64,000 nucleotides of DNA from Corallium rubrum. Taxonomy: Eukaryota; Cnidaria; Anthozoa; Scleralcyonacea; Coralliidae. Positions 21,258-31,704 of this stretch are shown in pieces. The DNA lies in contig OZ036008.1 in NCBI GenBank assembly GCA_964035015.1, positions 5,161,004 through 5,225,003 of the forward strand, written 5' to 3'. The notes beneath the pieces were generated by a model. That model did not search any database and was not told the origin of the DNA. It worked only from the letters and a program-made list of their open reading frames with translations. The stretch's first letter is position 1, and each line of letters opens with the position of its first letter. The translations under genes were made by a program, and so were the position numbers.

Positions 21258-22784
21258 TTAAACCATTTGTAAAAACCCAATGAGAGCGACCTGAATCGTA
21301 AATACATGGACACTGCCACCAATTTGGAGAGATGTCGCTGTATTTGAGATGCTGCTAGGTGAGCCTTCTGCGCCATACAGAGCCATCATGGACGCCCAAA
21401 AGCGTTGCATATTTCTCTGGTAGTAATGGTATTGATTATCCCAAATGTAAAACCAAAGGTTTTTGTTAAGCTCGAAGTACGAAGTCTTGGCTAGAATTCT
21501 TGTGGTGTTCCTAGCAGGATCGATCATGATTCCCCCCTCTTCAGAACCCACGTCAATGTAGAGCTTCTGTTTTGGTCTGGCGTCGCGGTGGCTCAGGAGA
21601 GTACTGGTGACGAACTCGTAACCGGCGTCATCCGGGAACGTCCCGTTCACTGGAAACGGCCACCACAGTGAAGGCGACAAGCAAGCCGCTGAGCCAAACG
21701 TGTGAGGGCGAGTCCACATTGCGTGACACGCGACCAGGCCTCCAAAAGAGAATCCCCTGATTCCGAAATTTTCCGCCCCGGCGAGGGATCGGTAGGATTT
21801 TTTCGTTTCTGGAATGAGGGTGTTCTGAATGAAATCTAGATAGATCTGACCGTATACTTTGGGTATTGGTACCCAGTAACAACACTTTCGATAAATTTGT
21901 ATGTTCTCTTGATAGGAGCACGGATTATCAATGCTACAGCGCAGTAACATATCCTTACAGTCGTTTTCTTCATATTTGCACTGGACGTTCGTTCCGTTGG
22001 ACGGGGCTAGCAATGCAGTCCTTTTGCTCCAGGCATTGAAAATACCGACCAGGATAACTTCTTTAAGAAGAGCTTTCTTCACGATCAGGGCGTCAGTTTG
22101 TGGTATCATCTGTTCTAGACGTTGTCCATCATTTACAAACATGGTCTCGTATCTCTTGTGTATATTTTCGCTAAAACTTGGGGGCATGTAGACCGTAATG
22201 TTCCGATACTCTCCCAATTCCGGTGAGTAAATAGTTCGCCGTCTCACCGTCCCCGTCTGGCGGAAGAACCAAGGATAAAACCAAGCGACTGGGATATCGC
22301 GGCTTAAATGCTTTGTGTCTGTTGACAGAGCCAGCGGTAGGATGAAATTAGCTCCCAACATATCCTTGGTGTCGTCTAAGTATGCACGGAATTCAAACTT
22401 GCCAGGCAGTTTTTTCTTGGTATCAAAAGACGAGCGTGCTATTGGGATGGTGAAGTTTATTAACAATTCCCACGTATCTTTCTCGCTGGATTTTCTCATC
22501 TGCTTGCCTTTGTCCCAGCTTAATCCCAAGCCATTACCACGAAGCCACATACTCGGGGAGACGTACTTCAGCAAGTGGGAGTTGTTTTGTTGATATCGTA
22601 GTTTGACGACTACAGGCGTTTTACTTGGAAAGACGCATTCATTGGAGTAACATAAGCCAGAGAAACCATCGCGCTCACAGACTACTCCAGGTGTTTTCCC
22701 TTTACATGGCGGATGAAGTGTTTTACACTGGGCCAGTGGAGTGTACAGCACACAAGTGACGAACGCTACAAAAGGAATGTTCAT
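21258..22784 (-). CDS. Secreted, probably GPI-anchored alpha/beta-hydrolase esterase
   Basis: 508 residues from the Met at 22,784, chosen because it opens a classic signal peptide ending near ...PLAQC; an upstream in-frame Met would add 50 hydrophilic residues. A Cys-rich N-terminal part (CKGKTPGVVC...GLCYSNEC) and a beta-rich region precede a putative esterase domain of the enterochelin-esterase/esterase-D type. That domain shows RRRTIYSPELGEYRNITVYMP-type entry, MFVNDGQ, a nucleophile in GFSFGG (Ser346), YIDVGSEEGG supplying an acid, and DNQYHYYQR supplying the likely catalytic His (about 453). A Cys-rich insert (CKYEENDC...CSIDNPCS...CC) lies between. The C-terminus ends in a hydrophobic run after IGGS, as in GPI-anchored proteins. 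No introns. The substrate is unknown. It lies between a Harbinger MITE and a repeat desert and has no functional neighbour. Confidence 0.8.
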   Translation of the reverse strand: MNIPFVAFVTCVLYTPLAQCKTLHPPCKGKTPGVVCERDGFSGLCYSNECVFPSKTPVVVKLRYQQNNSHLLKYVSPSMWLRGNGLGLSWDKGKQMRKSSEKDTWELLINFTIPIARSSFDTKKKLPGKFEFRAYLDDTKDMLGANFILPLALSTDTKHLSRDIPVAWFYPWFFRQTGTVRRRTIYSPELGEYRNITVYMPPSFSENIHKRYETMFVNDGQRLEQMIPQTDALIVKKALLKEVILVGIFNAWSKRTALLAPSNGTNVQCKYEENDCKDMLLRCSIDNPCSYQENIQIYRKCCYWVPIPKVYGQIYLDFIQNTLIPETKKSYRSLAGAENFGIRGFSFGGLVACHAMWTRPHTFGSAACLSPSLWWPFPVNGTFPDDAGYEFVTSTLLSHRDARPKQKLYIDVGSEEGGIMIDPARNTTRILAKTSYFELNKNLWFYIWDNQYHYYQRNMQRFWASMMALYGAEGSPSSISNTATSLQIGGSVHVFTIQVALIGFLQMV

Positions 22785-22934
22785 AGCGCTTACCGGCTGA
22801 TAGGAAGACTTTGAAAGAACGACTTGAGACTCCTTTTTAAGCCAAAGCTTATGTTTAAAATTGTTATTCCCCGATGTATTAACGGTATGGCTTCGTCTAC
22901 GGTATTGAATTGTGTTTCTTTTGTTGCCGTCCAA

Positions 22935-23630
22935 ACGTTGTATAAGACAACAAAAGAATATCCGCTATTTGCAAACGACTTGTCAGGCTATTTAAGAAAA
23001 TTACAAAAGATTTGATTAGCATCGATTTAAGTTTACCGTCGCCTTAAACTTTATTGTATATACGTCTTTGGCGTTTTGGTTATATTGATTCGAATGTCAC
23101 TTGGCACATATTAATAAACAAAAAAACGTTAAAAGAACAAATGATGCCAAGAAGTTAACGAAGACGCTTCGGAAAAGTATCCCTCGCTTTTGAGGGAAAA
23201 AATTATTTTTTGTTTTATTCATTGTGCAATGTTTGTCTAAGTTACGATATTGTTTAAGTTGCGATATTATTATTCAAGTTGAACGATAAACTATAGGTAT
23301 TAAGAGCTTAGCGTATGCAGCAAAATTGTTGCGAAGAAGTTAAGCGACTAAGCGTGTCTACAATAAGACATGTACATTTATTTATATTATATTTGTAAGA
23401 ATTGTATTTACTGTAAGGAATAACTTGCTAGAAACCACTTAGTTCTTTCGGTCTTTGGCTGCTTGCCTAGGCAGGTATAAATCGCGGCAAAGGCAGGTGA
23501 AGCAATACGAGCGTGGTAAAATTTGTGTGGAATTGCATCATTTAATTTAGTTGGTATTTGGTTAGTGACGTGGGGAGCAGCTCCAAACATGATGAAAGTG
23601 GGGCACAGCATGAAAAGGGCATTTGAGGTA
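22935..23630. other. 5' flank of the esterase gene; no second gene seen
   Basis: AT-rich non-coding sequence. No repeat element with clear ends and no exon-like block. It may contain the esterase promoter, but I cannot point to a motif. Confidence 0.4.
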
Positions 23631-23631
23631 C

Positions 23632-24392
23632 ATGTTTTATCATAAAAAGGACACTTTTTGTTGTCAAAGGAATAAGAAGGACACTTTCTTTTGTAAGAGG
23701 GAGAAAAAGGACATTTTCTGTCATAAAAGGGATAAAAAGGACACTTTCTGTTATAAAAAGGATAAAACGGACACTTTCTGTTATAAAAGGGATAAAAAGG
23801 ACGCTTCCTGTTGTAAAAGGGATAAAAAGGACACTTTCTGTTATAAAAGGGATAAAAAGTGTCCTTTTTATCCCTTTTATAACAGAAAGTGTTCTTTTTA
23901 TCCCTTTTATAACAGAAAGTGTCCTTTTTATCCCTTTTATAACAGAAAGTGTCCTTTTTGTCCCTTTTACAACAGAAAGTGTCCTTTTTATCCCTTTTAC
24001 AACAGAAAGTGTTCTTTTTATCCCTTTTACAACAGAAAGTGTCCTTTTTATCCCTTTTAGAACAGGAAGTGCATGTCCTTTTTATCCCCTTTACGACTAA
24101 AAGTGTCCTTTTTATCCCTTTTACAACAGAAAGTGTCCTTTTTACCTTTTTACAACAGGAAGTGTCCTTTTTATTCCTTTTACAACAGAAAGTGTCCTTT
24201 CTGTTATAAAAGGGATAAAAAGGACACTTTCTGTTATAAAAGGGATAAAAAGGACATTTTCTGTTATAAAAGGGATAAAAAGGACACTTTCTGTTGTAAA
24301 AGGAATAAAAAGGAATAAAAAAGACACTTCCTGTTGTAAAAGGGTAAAAAGGACACTTTCTGTTGTAAAAGGGATAAAAAGGACACTTTCTG
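23632..24392. repeat. 30-bp minisatellite in alternating orientation
   Basis: The unit AAAAGGGATAAAAAGGACAC + TTTCTGTTAT runs forward at 23,640-23,860, switches to its reverse complement at about 23,860, continues to about 24,197, and switches back to forward until about 24,392. The junctions are palindromic. The array totals about 25 units and could form very long hairpins. Long frames on both strands (CPFYPFYNRK/KRDKKDTFCY) are artefacts of a stop-free 30-bp unit. Confidence 0.95.
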
Positions 24393-24767
24393 TCAAAACA
24401 CAACGTTTTGCGCCTGCGCGGGCTTCCGATCGAAAAAGAGCGGGAAACTATTCTTATTCTGTAATTCTGAAATTTTAAGGTTCGCACTTGCTGTATAGCT
24501 GCATTATGAATATCTTAAAATATTCTGAGATGGCTCATAAGTAATTTTTATGGCTCTTTTTGAATACACAAATGAATAGTCGAGCCTTCACTGTCTAGTT
24601 GTTATTGCCACGGCTATATCCCATATTTCTTGCAGTGTTTACTCATAAACTTACGCATGCGCAAACGCTTGGCAACGGTGTTTACATACGATATATTATA
24701 TACACTTAAATAATTACGTTTTACTAAATGTTGTGTCTTACTTACTAAATGTTATGGCAATAGTTAT

Positions 24768-25454
24768 AGGCCCTGTTTACATGAAGGGGGTTGACAGTCC
24801 AATCGAATCGAAAAACGCGAGTGAAATCAATCCAGGCACATATTTACATGGAAAATCCGATCGGTTTTTTCTTTTTGTAACGGTTTTTTCAACATGTTTA
24901 CAACACGCACCAACTTCACTCATGCGTATCAAGTCATTTTCAAGTCAAACCGTGTTTAGATGAATCAGATTCGGGAGACAATTAAGTCGATCCTTGCTTG
25001 GATCTCGAGTCAATCCAATCCACTGCGTGGATTGACTTCAGCCGTCCGTTTCGATCAGATCGAAAACTTTCAATCTTCTTCATGTAAACACAACAAGAAG
25101 AAACAACATGCGAGATTTGACTTGAACACTCAATCTTCTTCATGTAAACACAACAAGGAGAAACAACATGCGAGATTTGACTTGAACACTCAGTCTTCTT
25201 CATGTAAACTCAACAAGGAGAAACAACATGGGAGATTTGACTTGAACACTCAATCTTCTTCATGTAAACTCAACAAGGAGAAACAACATGCGAGATTTGA
25301 CTTGAACACTCAATCTTCTTCATGTAAACACAACAAGGAGAAACAACGTGGGAGATTTGACTTGAACACTCAATCTTCTTCATGTAAACACAACAAGGAG
25401 AAACAACGTGGAAGATTTGACTTGAACACTCAACCCACTTCATGAACAGGGCCT
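24768..25454. mobile_element. Harbinger-like element with internal 60-bp tandem repeat
   Basis: The ends AGGCCCTGTTTACATGAAG and CTTCATGAACAGGGCCT are complementary apart from a few bases. The left is preceded by TAT and the right followed by TAA, a possible diverged 3-bp target duplication. The interior includes TTGACAGTCCAATCGAATCG and six 60-bp units (25,069-25,440). A second copy lies at 27,234-27,883. Confidence 0.75.
25069..25440 (+). repeat. 60-bp tandem repeat inside the Harbinger-like element
   Basis: Six units of exactly 60 bp beginning CAATCTTCTTCATGTAAAC and ending CGAGATTTGACTTGAACACT, with few substitutions. Only one unit is present in the related copy at 27.8 kb, so the amplification happened within this copy. 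Confidence 0.9.
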
Positions 25455-25621
25455 TAAAGAAGGAAGATATTGCGGATAATATAAGCCGTGGCTTATATAG
25501 GCTCGGGTAAAATCTAAATTCAGCGAATTTTGTTTATGACAAGATCTGGCGAAGTTTGACTCAAGTTCGTTTGAGTGTATTTAGATCAATGAAGAAGTTT
25601 TATTCATTTCATGGTGTTCTG

Positions 25622-25926
25622 TACCCTGCGAGTCAGAGCCCCTTTCCTACCTACGCAGGCTTCGGGGGAAAGTGGGCTCTGCCAACAAACTCGATATTTC
25701 TTTTTGAGCATGCGTGAACGGTTGTCAAGATACTATTTTGGGCCCAGGCTCTAACGCGTCACTTCCTATTTTCCTGCTTACGCGTGTTCGTCAACTAGAA
25801 CTTGTTTGACCAGTTTAAAACCTGACTGACTCGCCCCAAACTTGGGGCGAAGATCGAGTTTGTTGGCAGAGCCCACTTTCTCCTGAAGCTTGCGTAGGTC
25901 GGAAAGGGGCTCTGACTCACAGGGTA
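25622..25926. mobile_element. Mutator-like MITE with 9-bp target duplication
   Basis: TACCCTGCGAGTCAGAGCCC and its complement (GGGGCTCTGACTCACAGGGTA) enclose about 75-bp arms. GGTGTTCTG stands on both sides (25,613-25,621 and 25,927-25,935). A 9-bp duplication with long inverted repeats suggests the MULE/Mutator superfamily. 305 bp, no ORF. Confidence 0.88.
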
Positions 25927-25960
25927 GGTGTTCTGCGAATTTTACGGAATTTCGCCCATG

Positions 25961-27235
25961 TTTAAAGTGTCACTGTGATGAAAAATCGTCAGTCTTTTTT
26001 TGATCTTATCATAAAGTACATTTACAATAAGGATGAACGGCGTTTGTGATTTGTAAATATCTCATCTCGTTCAAGAGATATTCACGTTTTGGAAATATGC
26101 AAATTATATGGTTGATGACGTCATTTTCTCCAAACGAGAGAAAATCGTAAAATTAGGAATATTTCTAGAAATAAACAATAGAAAGTGCTCAAATTTTGCA
26201 TGCTTATAGTATTAAATAAAATACGTTTTACTGTGGAACTTGAGTTGTTTTCGTGGAAACTACTGGTTCCTGGCCTCCTCCAATGATAAAATTAAATTTG
26301 CTTTTTTTATCAGCAATCAAGTAACGTTTACTCCAGCGAATAAAAGTGAAGATTAGGACATATGTATGCATTGTAATTCAAACGTTTAAATCTTTCTATT
26401 TTTAAACAATGAGGCAAAAATGATAATTCCCTTTTTAAGGTTTAGAGTTAGTATCTATTGTTCGAAAAAGTAATTACACATATGATTTTAGAAGGAAGTT
26501 AAGTTTAGCCTTACCTGTGCCTAAATCTAATTATGTTAGGGATTCAATATCTTATAAAGCAGCTAGTCTGTGGAGCTCTTTAACGAATGAGCATAGGGCT
26601 TCAAATAATATAGCTAGTTTTAAAATGACTTTAAAGACAGATAAATTTTAAATTTAGGTAATTATTGACTAGGATTGGGTAATAAGTTTTTATTATAGTA
26701 TAGTATAGTATAGTATAGTATAGTATAGTATAGTATAGTATAGTATAGTATAGTATAGTATAGTATAGTATAGTATAGTATAGTATAGTATAGTATAGTA
26801 TAGTATAGTATAGTATAGTTTAAATTATTCTTGTAAACACACGACCACATCAGTTCTGCTGTAATTTTATCGTGTTAAAATAAATGTTTTAGTAGTAGTA
26901 GTAGTAGTAGTAGTAACCTGAGAGCATGCGCTTAACATGGCAATCACAAACGTTCCACAGAGATGTGTATGTTATTGGATACTATAAGCATACAAAGTTT
27001 AAGCGCGTTCTATTATTTATTTCCAGAGATATTCCTTATTTTACGATTTTCATTTCGCTCGTTTGGAAAAAATGACGTCATCAGCTATAAATTTGCATAT
27101 TTCCAAAACGTGAATATCTCTTGAACGAGATGAGATATTGACAAACCACAAACGCCATTCACCCTCATTTTAAATGTACTTTATGATAAGATCAAAAAAG
27201 GACTGACGATTTTTTTATCATAGTGACACTTTAAA
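25961..27235. mobile_element. Foldback element with ~260-bp arms enclosing a LINE tail
   Basis: The arm 25,961-26,222 (TTTAAAGTGTCACTGTGATG ... TGCTTATAGTAT) matches the reverse complement of 26,975-27,235 with moderate divergence. Between them are unique sequence, a plus-strand LINE 3' fragment (26,440-26,820) and an (AGT)n tract at 26,890-26,915. Its right end abuts the truncated Harbinger-like copy at 27,234. No transposase present. Confidence 0.75.
26440..26820 (+). mobile_element. LINE 3' fragment with (TATAG)n tail
   Basis: About 200 bp encode the last residues of a jockey/CR1/L2-like RT ORF (RKLSLALPVPKSNYVRDS; YKAASLWSSL), stopping just after AAATTT at 26,648. They are followed by 45 bp of 3' UTR and about 25 copies of TATAG (26,694-26,818). 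The final residues resemble the C-terminus of the LINE at 59.9 kb (LSLPKPKTDYMKRS ... GAKLWNNL), so the two come from related families. Confidence 0.8.
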
Positions 27236-27883
27236 TGAAGTGGATTGACACTCCAATCGGATCGAAAAACGCGAGTGAAGTCAATCCTGGCACATGTTTA
27301 TATGGAGAATCCAATCTGCTTGGAACATTGTTTTCGGTTTTGGAACACTATTTTCTGTGCTTCCCTCAATGCCTGCCATTTAGCACGACACGCACCAAGT
27401 TCACTCATGCATGCACACTCAACAAGCCATTTCCAAGTCAAACCGTGTTTACATGATCAGTTTTTAGACATTCAAGTAGTTGTAGTATTCATTAGTCGCT
27501 CCCTGAAAGGGCTTTTCATTGAACTGTTACATGAAAAAGTCGATCCTTGCTTGAATCTCAATTCACCAAGTTCACTCATGCATGCACACTCAACAAGCCA
27601 TTTCCAAGTCAAGCCGTGTTTACATGATAAGATTGGAGACATTCAAGTAGTAGTAGTATTCATTGGTCACTCCCTGAAAGGGCTTTTCATTGAACTGTTA
27701 CATGAAAAAGTCGATCCTTGCTTGAATCTCAATTCAATCCACTCCACTGCATGGTCGTGGATTGACTTCAACCACCGTTTCGATCAGATCGAAAACTTTC
27801 AATCTTCTTGATGTAAACACAACAAGGAGAAACAACATGCGAGATTTCACTTGAACACTCAATCCACTTCATGTAAACAGGGC
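27234..27883. mobile_element. 5'-truncated copy of the Harbinger-like element
   Basis: TGAAGTGGATTGACACTCCAATCGGATCG matches the sub-terminal part of the copy at 24,768, and the right end is CCACTTCATGTAAACAGGGCCT. An internal 170-bp segment (CACCAAGTTCACTCATGCA through ATCTCAATTCA) is tandemly duplicated at about 27,387-27,555 and 27,564-27,733. Confidence 0.7.
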
Positions 27884-28397
27884 CTAAGTCACGAACAGCT
27901 CGCAAAAACGGCTAATTATTCGACTGGCGTCAACCCTGGGCGTATTTTAGTGGCTTAAGCCTGGTTCTCACTTGTCGTAAGAATCGGGGACAGTCTATCC
28001 CCGATCGTCGGCGATTCTTACGACAGCCACTTTCACACTCGTCGTGACTTGTCGTATATATATATGAAGTATCTGGTCTTACCTTTGGCCTCGGTTGTGC
28101 TGTATTTGGTAATCTTGAACAGCAATTCGACAGTTTGTGTTTTCAACAGTGTCAACAAGCGAATTTGTTTCTTTTTTGAGTAATGCCTAATTACTAATTT
28201 GCTGTTATATTCCAAGGTTAAAGAAATTTGCATTTTCATAGAATACCAACACGACGTGGTTTGTTTGATATGCAAATGTTACTTGTGACATCATACTGCA
28301 TAATGACTTTTTGAAAGAGCATCAGTTTTAGGATGACAAATCTTTTACACACACACAGCTACACATGTTGTCACAAGATGATGTCACCTATATGCAT

Positions 28398-28592
28398 GCC
28401 GGACAAGTAGAGAAAACTCTACTTGGCCCGTCTGGGATTCGAACCCGCGACCTTCGGTTTGCTAGGTCGACGCTCTACCGACTGTACAGGTCAAGTTGGG
28501 AGCTGGTGGTCGAATGGTGGTACTTGGGTTATGAACATTGTACGGGGTTCGAATCCCAGCTGGGCCAAGTAGAATTTTCTCTGCTTGTCCGG
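28398..28592. mobile_element. Two tRNA-related SINE units head to head
   Basis: The minus-strand unit (28,490-28,398) has A-box-like CAGTCGGTAGAGCG and a perfect-looking B-box GGGTTCGAATCCC, then GGCCAAGTAGAGTTTTCTC. The plus-strand unit (28,501-28,592) has GGTCGAATGGTGG, GGGTTCGAATCCC and GGCCAAGTAGAATTTTCTC. They share body and B-box but have diverged tRNA parts. The reversal of arms makes a hairpin of about 90 bp per arm. Not functional tRNA genes, because the acceptor stems are not closed. Confidence 0.75.
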
Positions 28593-28611
28593 TATGGTTC
28601 GTCACTCGGAG

Positions 28612-28873
28612 TTTGAGTGGAGTGGGCAATTTTGGGCGGAGTGGGCAATCTCGGGTGGAGTGGGCAATACCGGGTGGAGTGGGCAATCTCAGGTGGAGTG
28701 GGAAATCTTGGGTGGAGTGGGCAATCTTGGGTGGTGTGGGTAACCTCGATCTTGGGTGGTGTGGGTAATCTTGGGTGGAGTGGGCTAGAGGGGTGTCACA
28801 TTGGTCATGGACTGCAGATATTTGCCTGTGGAGAGTAGGCTAAAGGTTTTTGTCCCTTTCGAGGCAGCACTTC
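28612..28873 (+). repeat. Second copy of the 19-bp minisatellite family and its flank
   Basis: About nine units of GGTGGAGTGGGCAATCTTG-type (28,612-28,788), followed by the same 85-bp unique flank seen at 1,546-1,632. The SINE pair abuts the left side. Confidence 0.9.
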
Positions 28874-29169
28874 ACTTAATATCATTCGACCGACATGTAT
28901 TTGTTCATTAAGGTTTATTTAGGTTTAAGGATGATTAAAGGATTAATTACAGATTAATTAATAGTTCTATATTTGTACAGTAAGAAACTAATGTTCTCTT
29001 AGAGAAAAGCATTCTACGGTTTCGTTCCCCGACGTTCTATATTCTATGTTTTTATGGTTTTAGAGATCTATGGCTTTATCGTTCTATGGTTGTGGGTTTT
29101 CAGGATTTTATTGTTCCAGAGTTTTCGTATGGTTCTAGAGTTGACCAATCTTAGGGTCTGACTATTTTA

Positions 29170-29800
29170 TATTGTGGTATGGTTCCACGTTAATTATGAA
29201 GGATTTGTCTTGATCGATTGTCAATTTGTACCAAATTTTCCAATATCTACACACTGTACTGTACCGATTGTCAATTTGTACCAATTTTCCAATATCTACA
29301 CACTGTACTGTACTGTACTGCACTGCACTGCACTGCACTGCACTGCACTGCACTGCACTGCACTGCACTGCACTGCACTGTACTGCATGTGCTGTACTGT
29401 ACTGTACTGCACTGCACTGCACTGCACTGCACTGCACTGCACTGCACTGCACTGCACTGCACTGCACTGCACTGTACTGCATGTGCTGTGCTGTGCTGTG
29501 CTGTGCTGTGCTGTGCTGTACTGTACTGCACTGCACTGTACTGTACTGTACTGCACTGTACTGCACTGTACTGCACTGTACTGCATGTGCTGTACTGCAC
29601 TGCACTGCACTGCACTGCACTGCACTGTACTGTACTGCACTGCACTGTGCTGTGGTGTGCTGTGCTGTGCTGTGCTGTGCTGTGCTGTGCTGTGCTGTGC
29701 TGTGCTGTGCTGTGCTGTGCTGTGCTGTGCTGTGCTGTGCTGTGCTTGCTGTGCTGTACTGTGCTGTGCTGTACCGTTCCGTACCGTACGCACCACACAG
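29170..29800 (+). repeat. Pentanucleotide array (TGCAC/TGTAC/TGTGC)n
   Basis: About 500 bp of 5-bp units switch between CTGCA, CTGTA and CTGTG in blocks, with recurring CTGCATGTGCTG breaks. It is preceded by a 53-bp duplicated leader (CGATTGTCAATTTGTACCAA at 29,216 and 29,266). All six frames are nearly stop-free, which generates large artefactual frames on both strands. Confidence 0.95.
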
Positions 29801-30240
29801 CACTGCACTACATTGCACTGAACTGTACTTTAATGCATGTACTGTACTGTATTCTGCACTCTACTGTACCCTGCTGTACTTTATTCTACTCTGCTGCTAA
29901 ACCGGTAACCTTACCCTTTCAATATATAACCAAACTCAGACCTGCTGGCTTGCTTGGTTACAATGCCTCTTCAAGCGCGCTTAGTATATTTTGCAGCAGG
30001 TGAAACCAAAACGCCGACTCTTTGTTCTGTTTTTATTCACAATTTAAGAAAAGTCCATGAAGATGAAATTTTGGACCGCAAGATATAATACAAGTTTGCT
30101 CATGAGAACTCAAATATTACGAATATGTAAAATCTCCACAGGTAAAGGCACTTGAACAAACTTCGAGGAGTTTTTCAGATGATAAAAGGCTTGCCTTCGA
30201 GTGTGTGAAATATAGCTTTTTAAATGAATCAGTAGTTTAA

Positions 30241-30740
30241 TTAAAAGAAATTTAAGGTAAACGTTGACAAAATTTTCTGGCAGTTAAGATCAACTTTATT
30301 ACCTCACAATGTTCGGCAATTTTTTCCCTTAGAATTACACACCATATTACGTATAGTTAAAGCTGTTTCTTGATTGACTTAGCTAACACAATCTAACTAA
30401 CACCGAACCAGTGGCGTAGCCATGAGCGATTACCCCACACCCAATGGTCTCTAAGACCGTTCTCGTGAAAAGTTTAAATCTCTGAAGAAATTAAAAGAAA
30501 TTTAAGGTAAACGTTGACAAAATTTTCTGGCAGTTAAGATCAACTTTATTACCTCACAATGTTCGGCAATTTTTTCCCTTAGAATTACACACCATATTAC
30601 GTATAGTTAAAGCTGTTTCTTGATTGACTTAGCTAACACAATCTAACTAACACCGAACCAGTGGCGTAGCCATGAGCGATTACCCCACACCCAATGGTCT
30701 CTAAGACCGTTCTCGTGAAAAGTTTAAATCTCTGAAGAAA
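30241..30740 (+). repeat. Perfect 250-bp tandem duplication
   Basis: 30,241-30,490 and 30,491-30,740 appear identical base for base by eye. The unit contains one hAT-like end (CAGTGGCGTAGCCATG), so the duplication post-dates that insertion. Identity over 250 bp means it is very recent, or an assembly artefact. Confidence 0.9.
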
Positions 30741-30804
30741 CTTGTAGATGGGGGGGGGGGGGGTGTTGTGTTAGTTGTTTTAAGGCCAAGTGAGTAGACT
30801 GATG

Positions 30805-30840
<36 letters not shown>

Positions 30841-31180
30841 CAGACATGCATATGCTATAAATTACAATACCAAGGGTCTATACAAAATGCCTCCAACTTG
30901 TTTTTACATTTACGACTTGAAAATAAATATATTCTAACGTGTATCATTCAATGTTCTGGTTTGATAACAAGAAAATTATGTAATTTTTGGCTAGATCAGA
31001 TTACTCTTAAACATTTACCAAAAAATGCAGGAGATAGTGTTTCAGAGACCCTAGAAATCCAAAATTTCCCGGGGGAGCATGCCCCCGGACCCTCTAGGAG
31101 ACTAAGGTTCTTGACTTCAACCCCTCCCCCCCAAAAAAAAAAAACCAACAACAAAAACCAAGACCCTGGCTACGCCACTG
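30659..31180. mobile_element. hAT-like element with CAGTGGCGTAGCC ends
   Basis: CAGTGGCGTAGCCATG (30,659, also at 30,409 in the duplicated copy) and GGCTACGCCACTG (ending 31,180) are complementary terminal sequences. The interior has a G-run, a (TA)n and GGGGGAGCATGCCCCCGGAC, which is shared with the hAT MITEs at 9.4 and 32.6 kb. No clean 8-bp duplication is visible, perhaps because of the tandem duplication at the left end. Confidence 0.6.
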
Positions 31181-31649
31181 AATCGGACACAAAAACGGCT
31201 GCAAAGAAAAACAATGTCTAGTATTTACTATATTGCTTTAAGTCGCCGAAATAAAATATGTACTTTTTGTCACTGCAAGCAAACATGTTTAATTGGAAGC
31301 GAAATAAAGCTCAAAAAGCCAAGCAAACCAGATGGCTTGCCTAAGAGCGAAATTAATTTATTGTTCGATATGAAAAGTCGGTTTACTTTGCTCAACACAA
31401 TACGTGTTCTTGACAGTTCGACAAAGCGACCTGTCAAGCTCTTAGACATTATTTGCTTGTACATATACGGCTGGATAAAGTTTATCTTTACAGTAAAAAA
31501 ATTAGTTCAAATAGAAACGGGATTATTGATTAAACTTTGAAAATGAATGGAATATGGACTTGGAGATTGAGTGCGCGACGACATACCGCTATATATATAT
31601 ATATTCTAGGGATTTTTGGTGAAGGAAAATTCGAGTGTATATATATCGA

Positions 31650-31704
<55 letters not shown>

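Noticed and set aside
23408..24487. 359-residue CPFYPFYNRK repeat protein
   Set aside because: A 30-bp minisatellite read through; the opposite strand and the inverted block give equally long frames.
28398..28490. A functional tRNA gene on the minus strand
   Set aside because: The B-box is good, but no closed acceptor stem is visible, and it is attached to a repeated SINE body.
29162..30003. Long Cys/Thr/Ala-rich or Ser/Thr/Gln-rich frames on both strands
   Set aside because: They exist in several frames at once because the 5-bp unit lacks stops; composition is purely periodic.
31214..31540. A 108-residue ORF as a host gene
   Set aside because: No domain, splice context or homologous copy in the window; within the length expected by chance in AT-rich DNA of this size.
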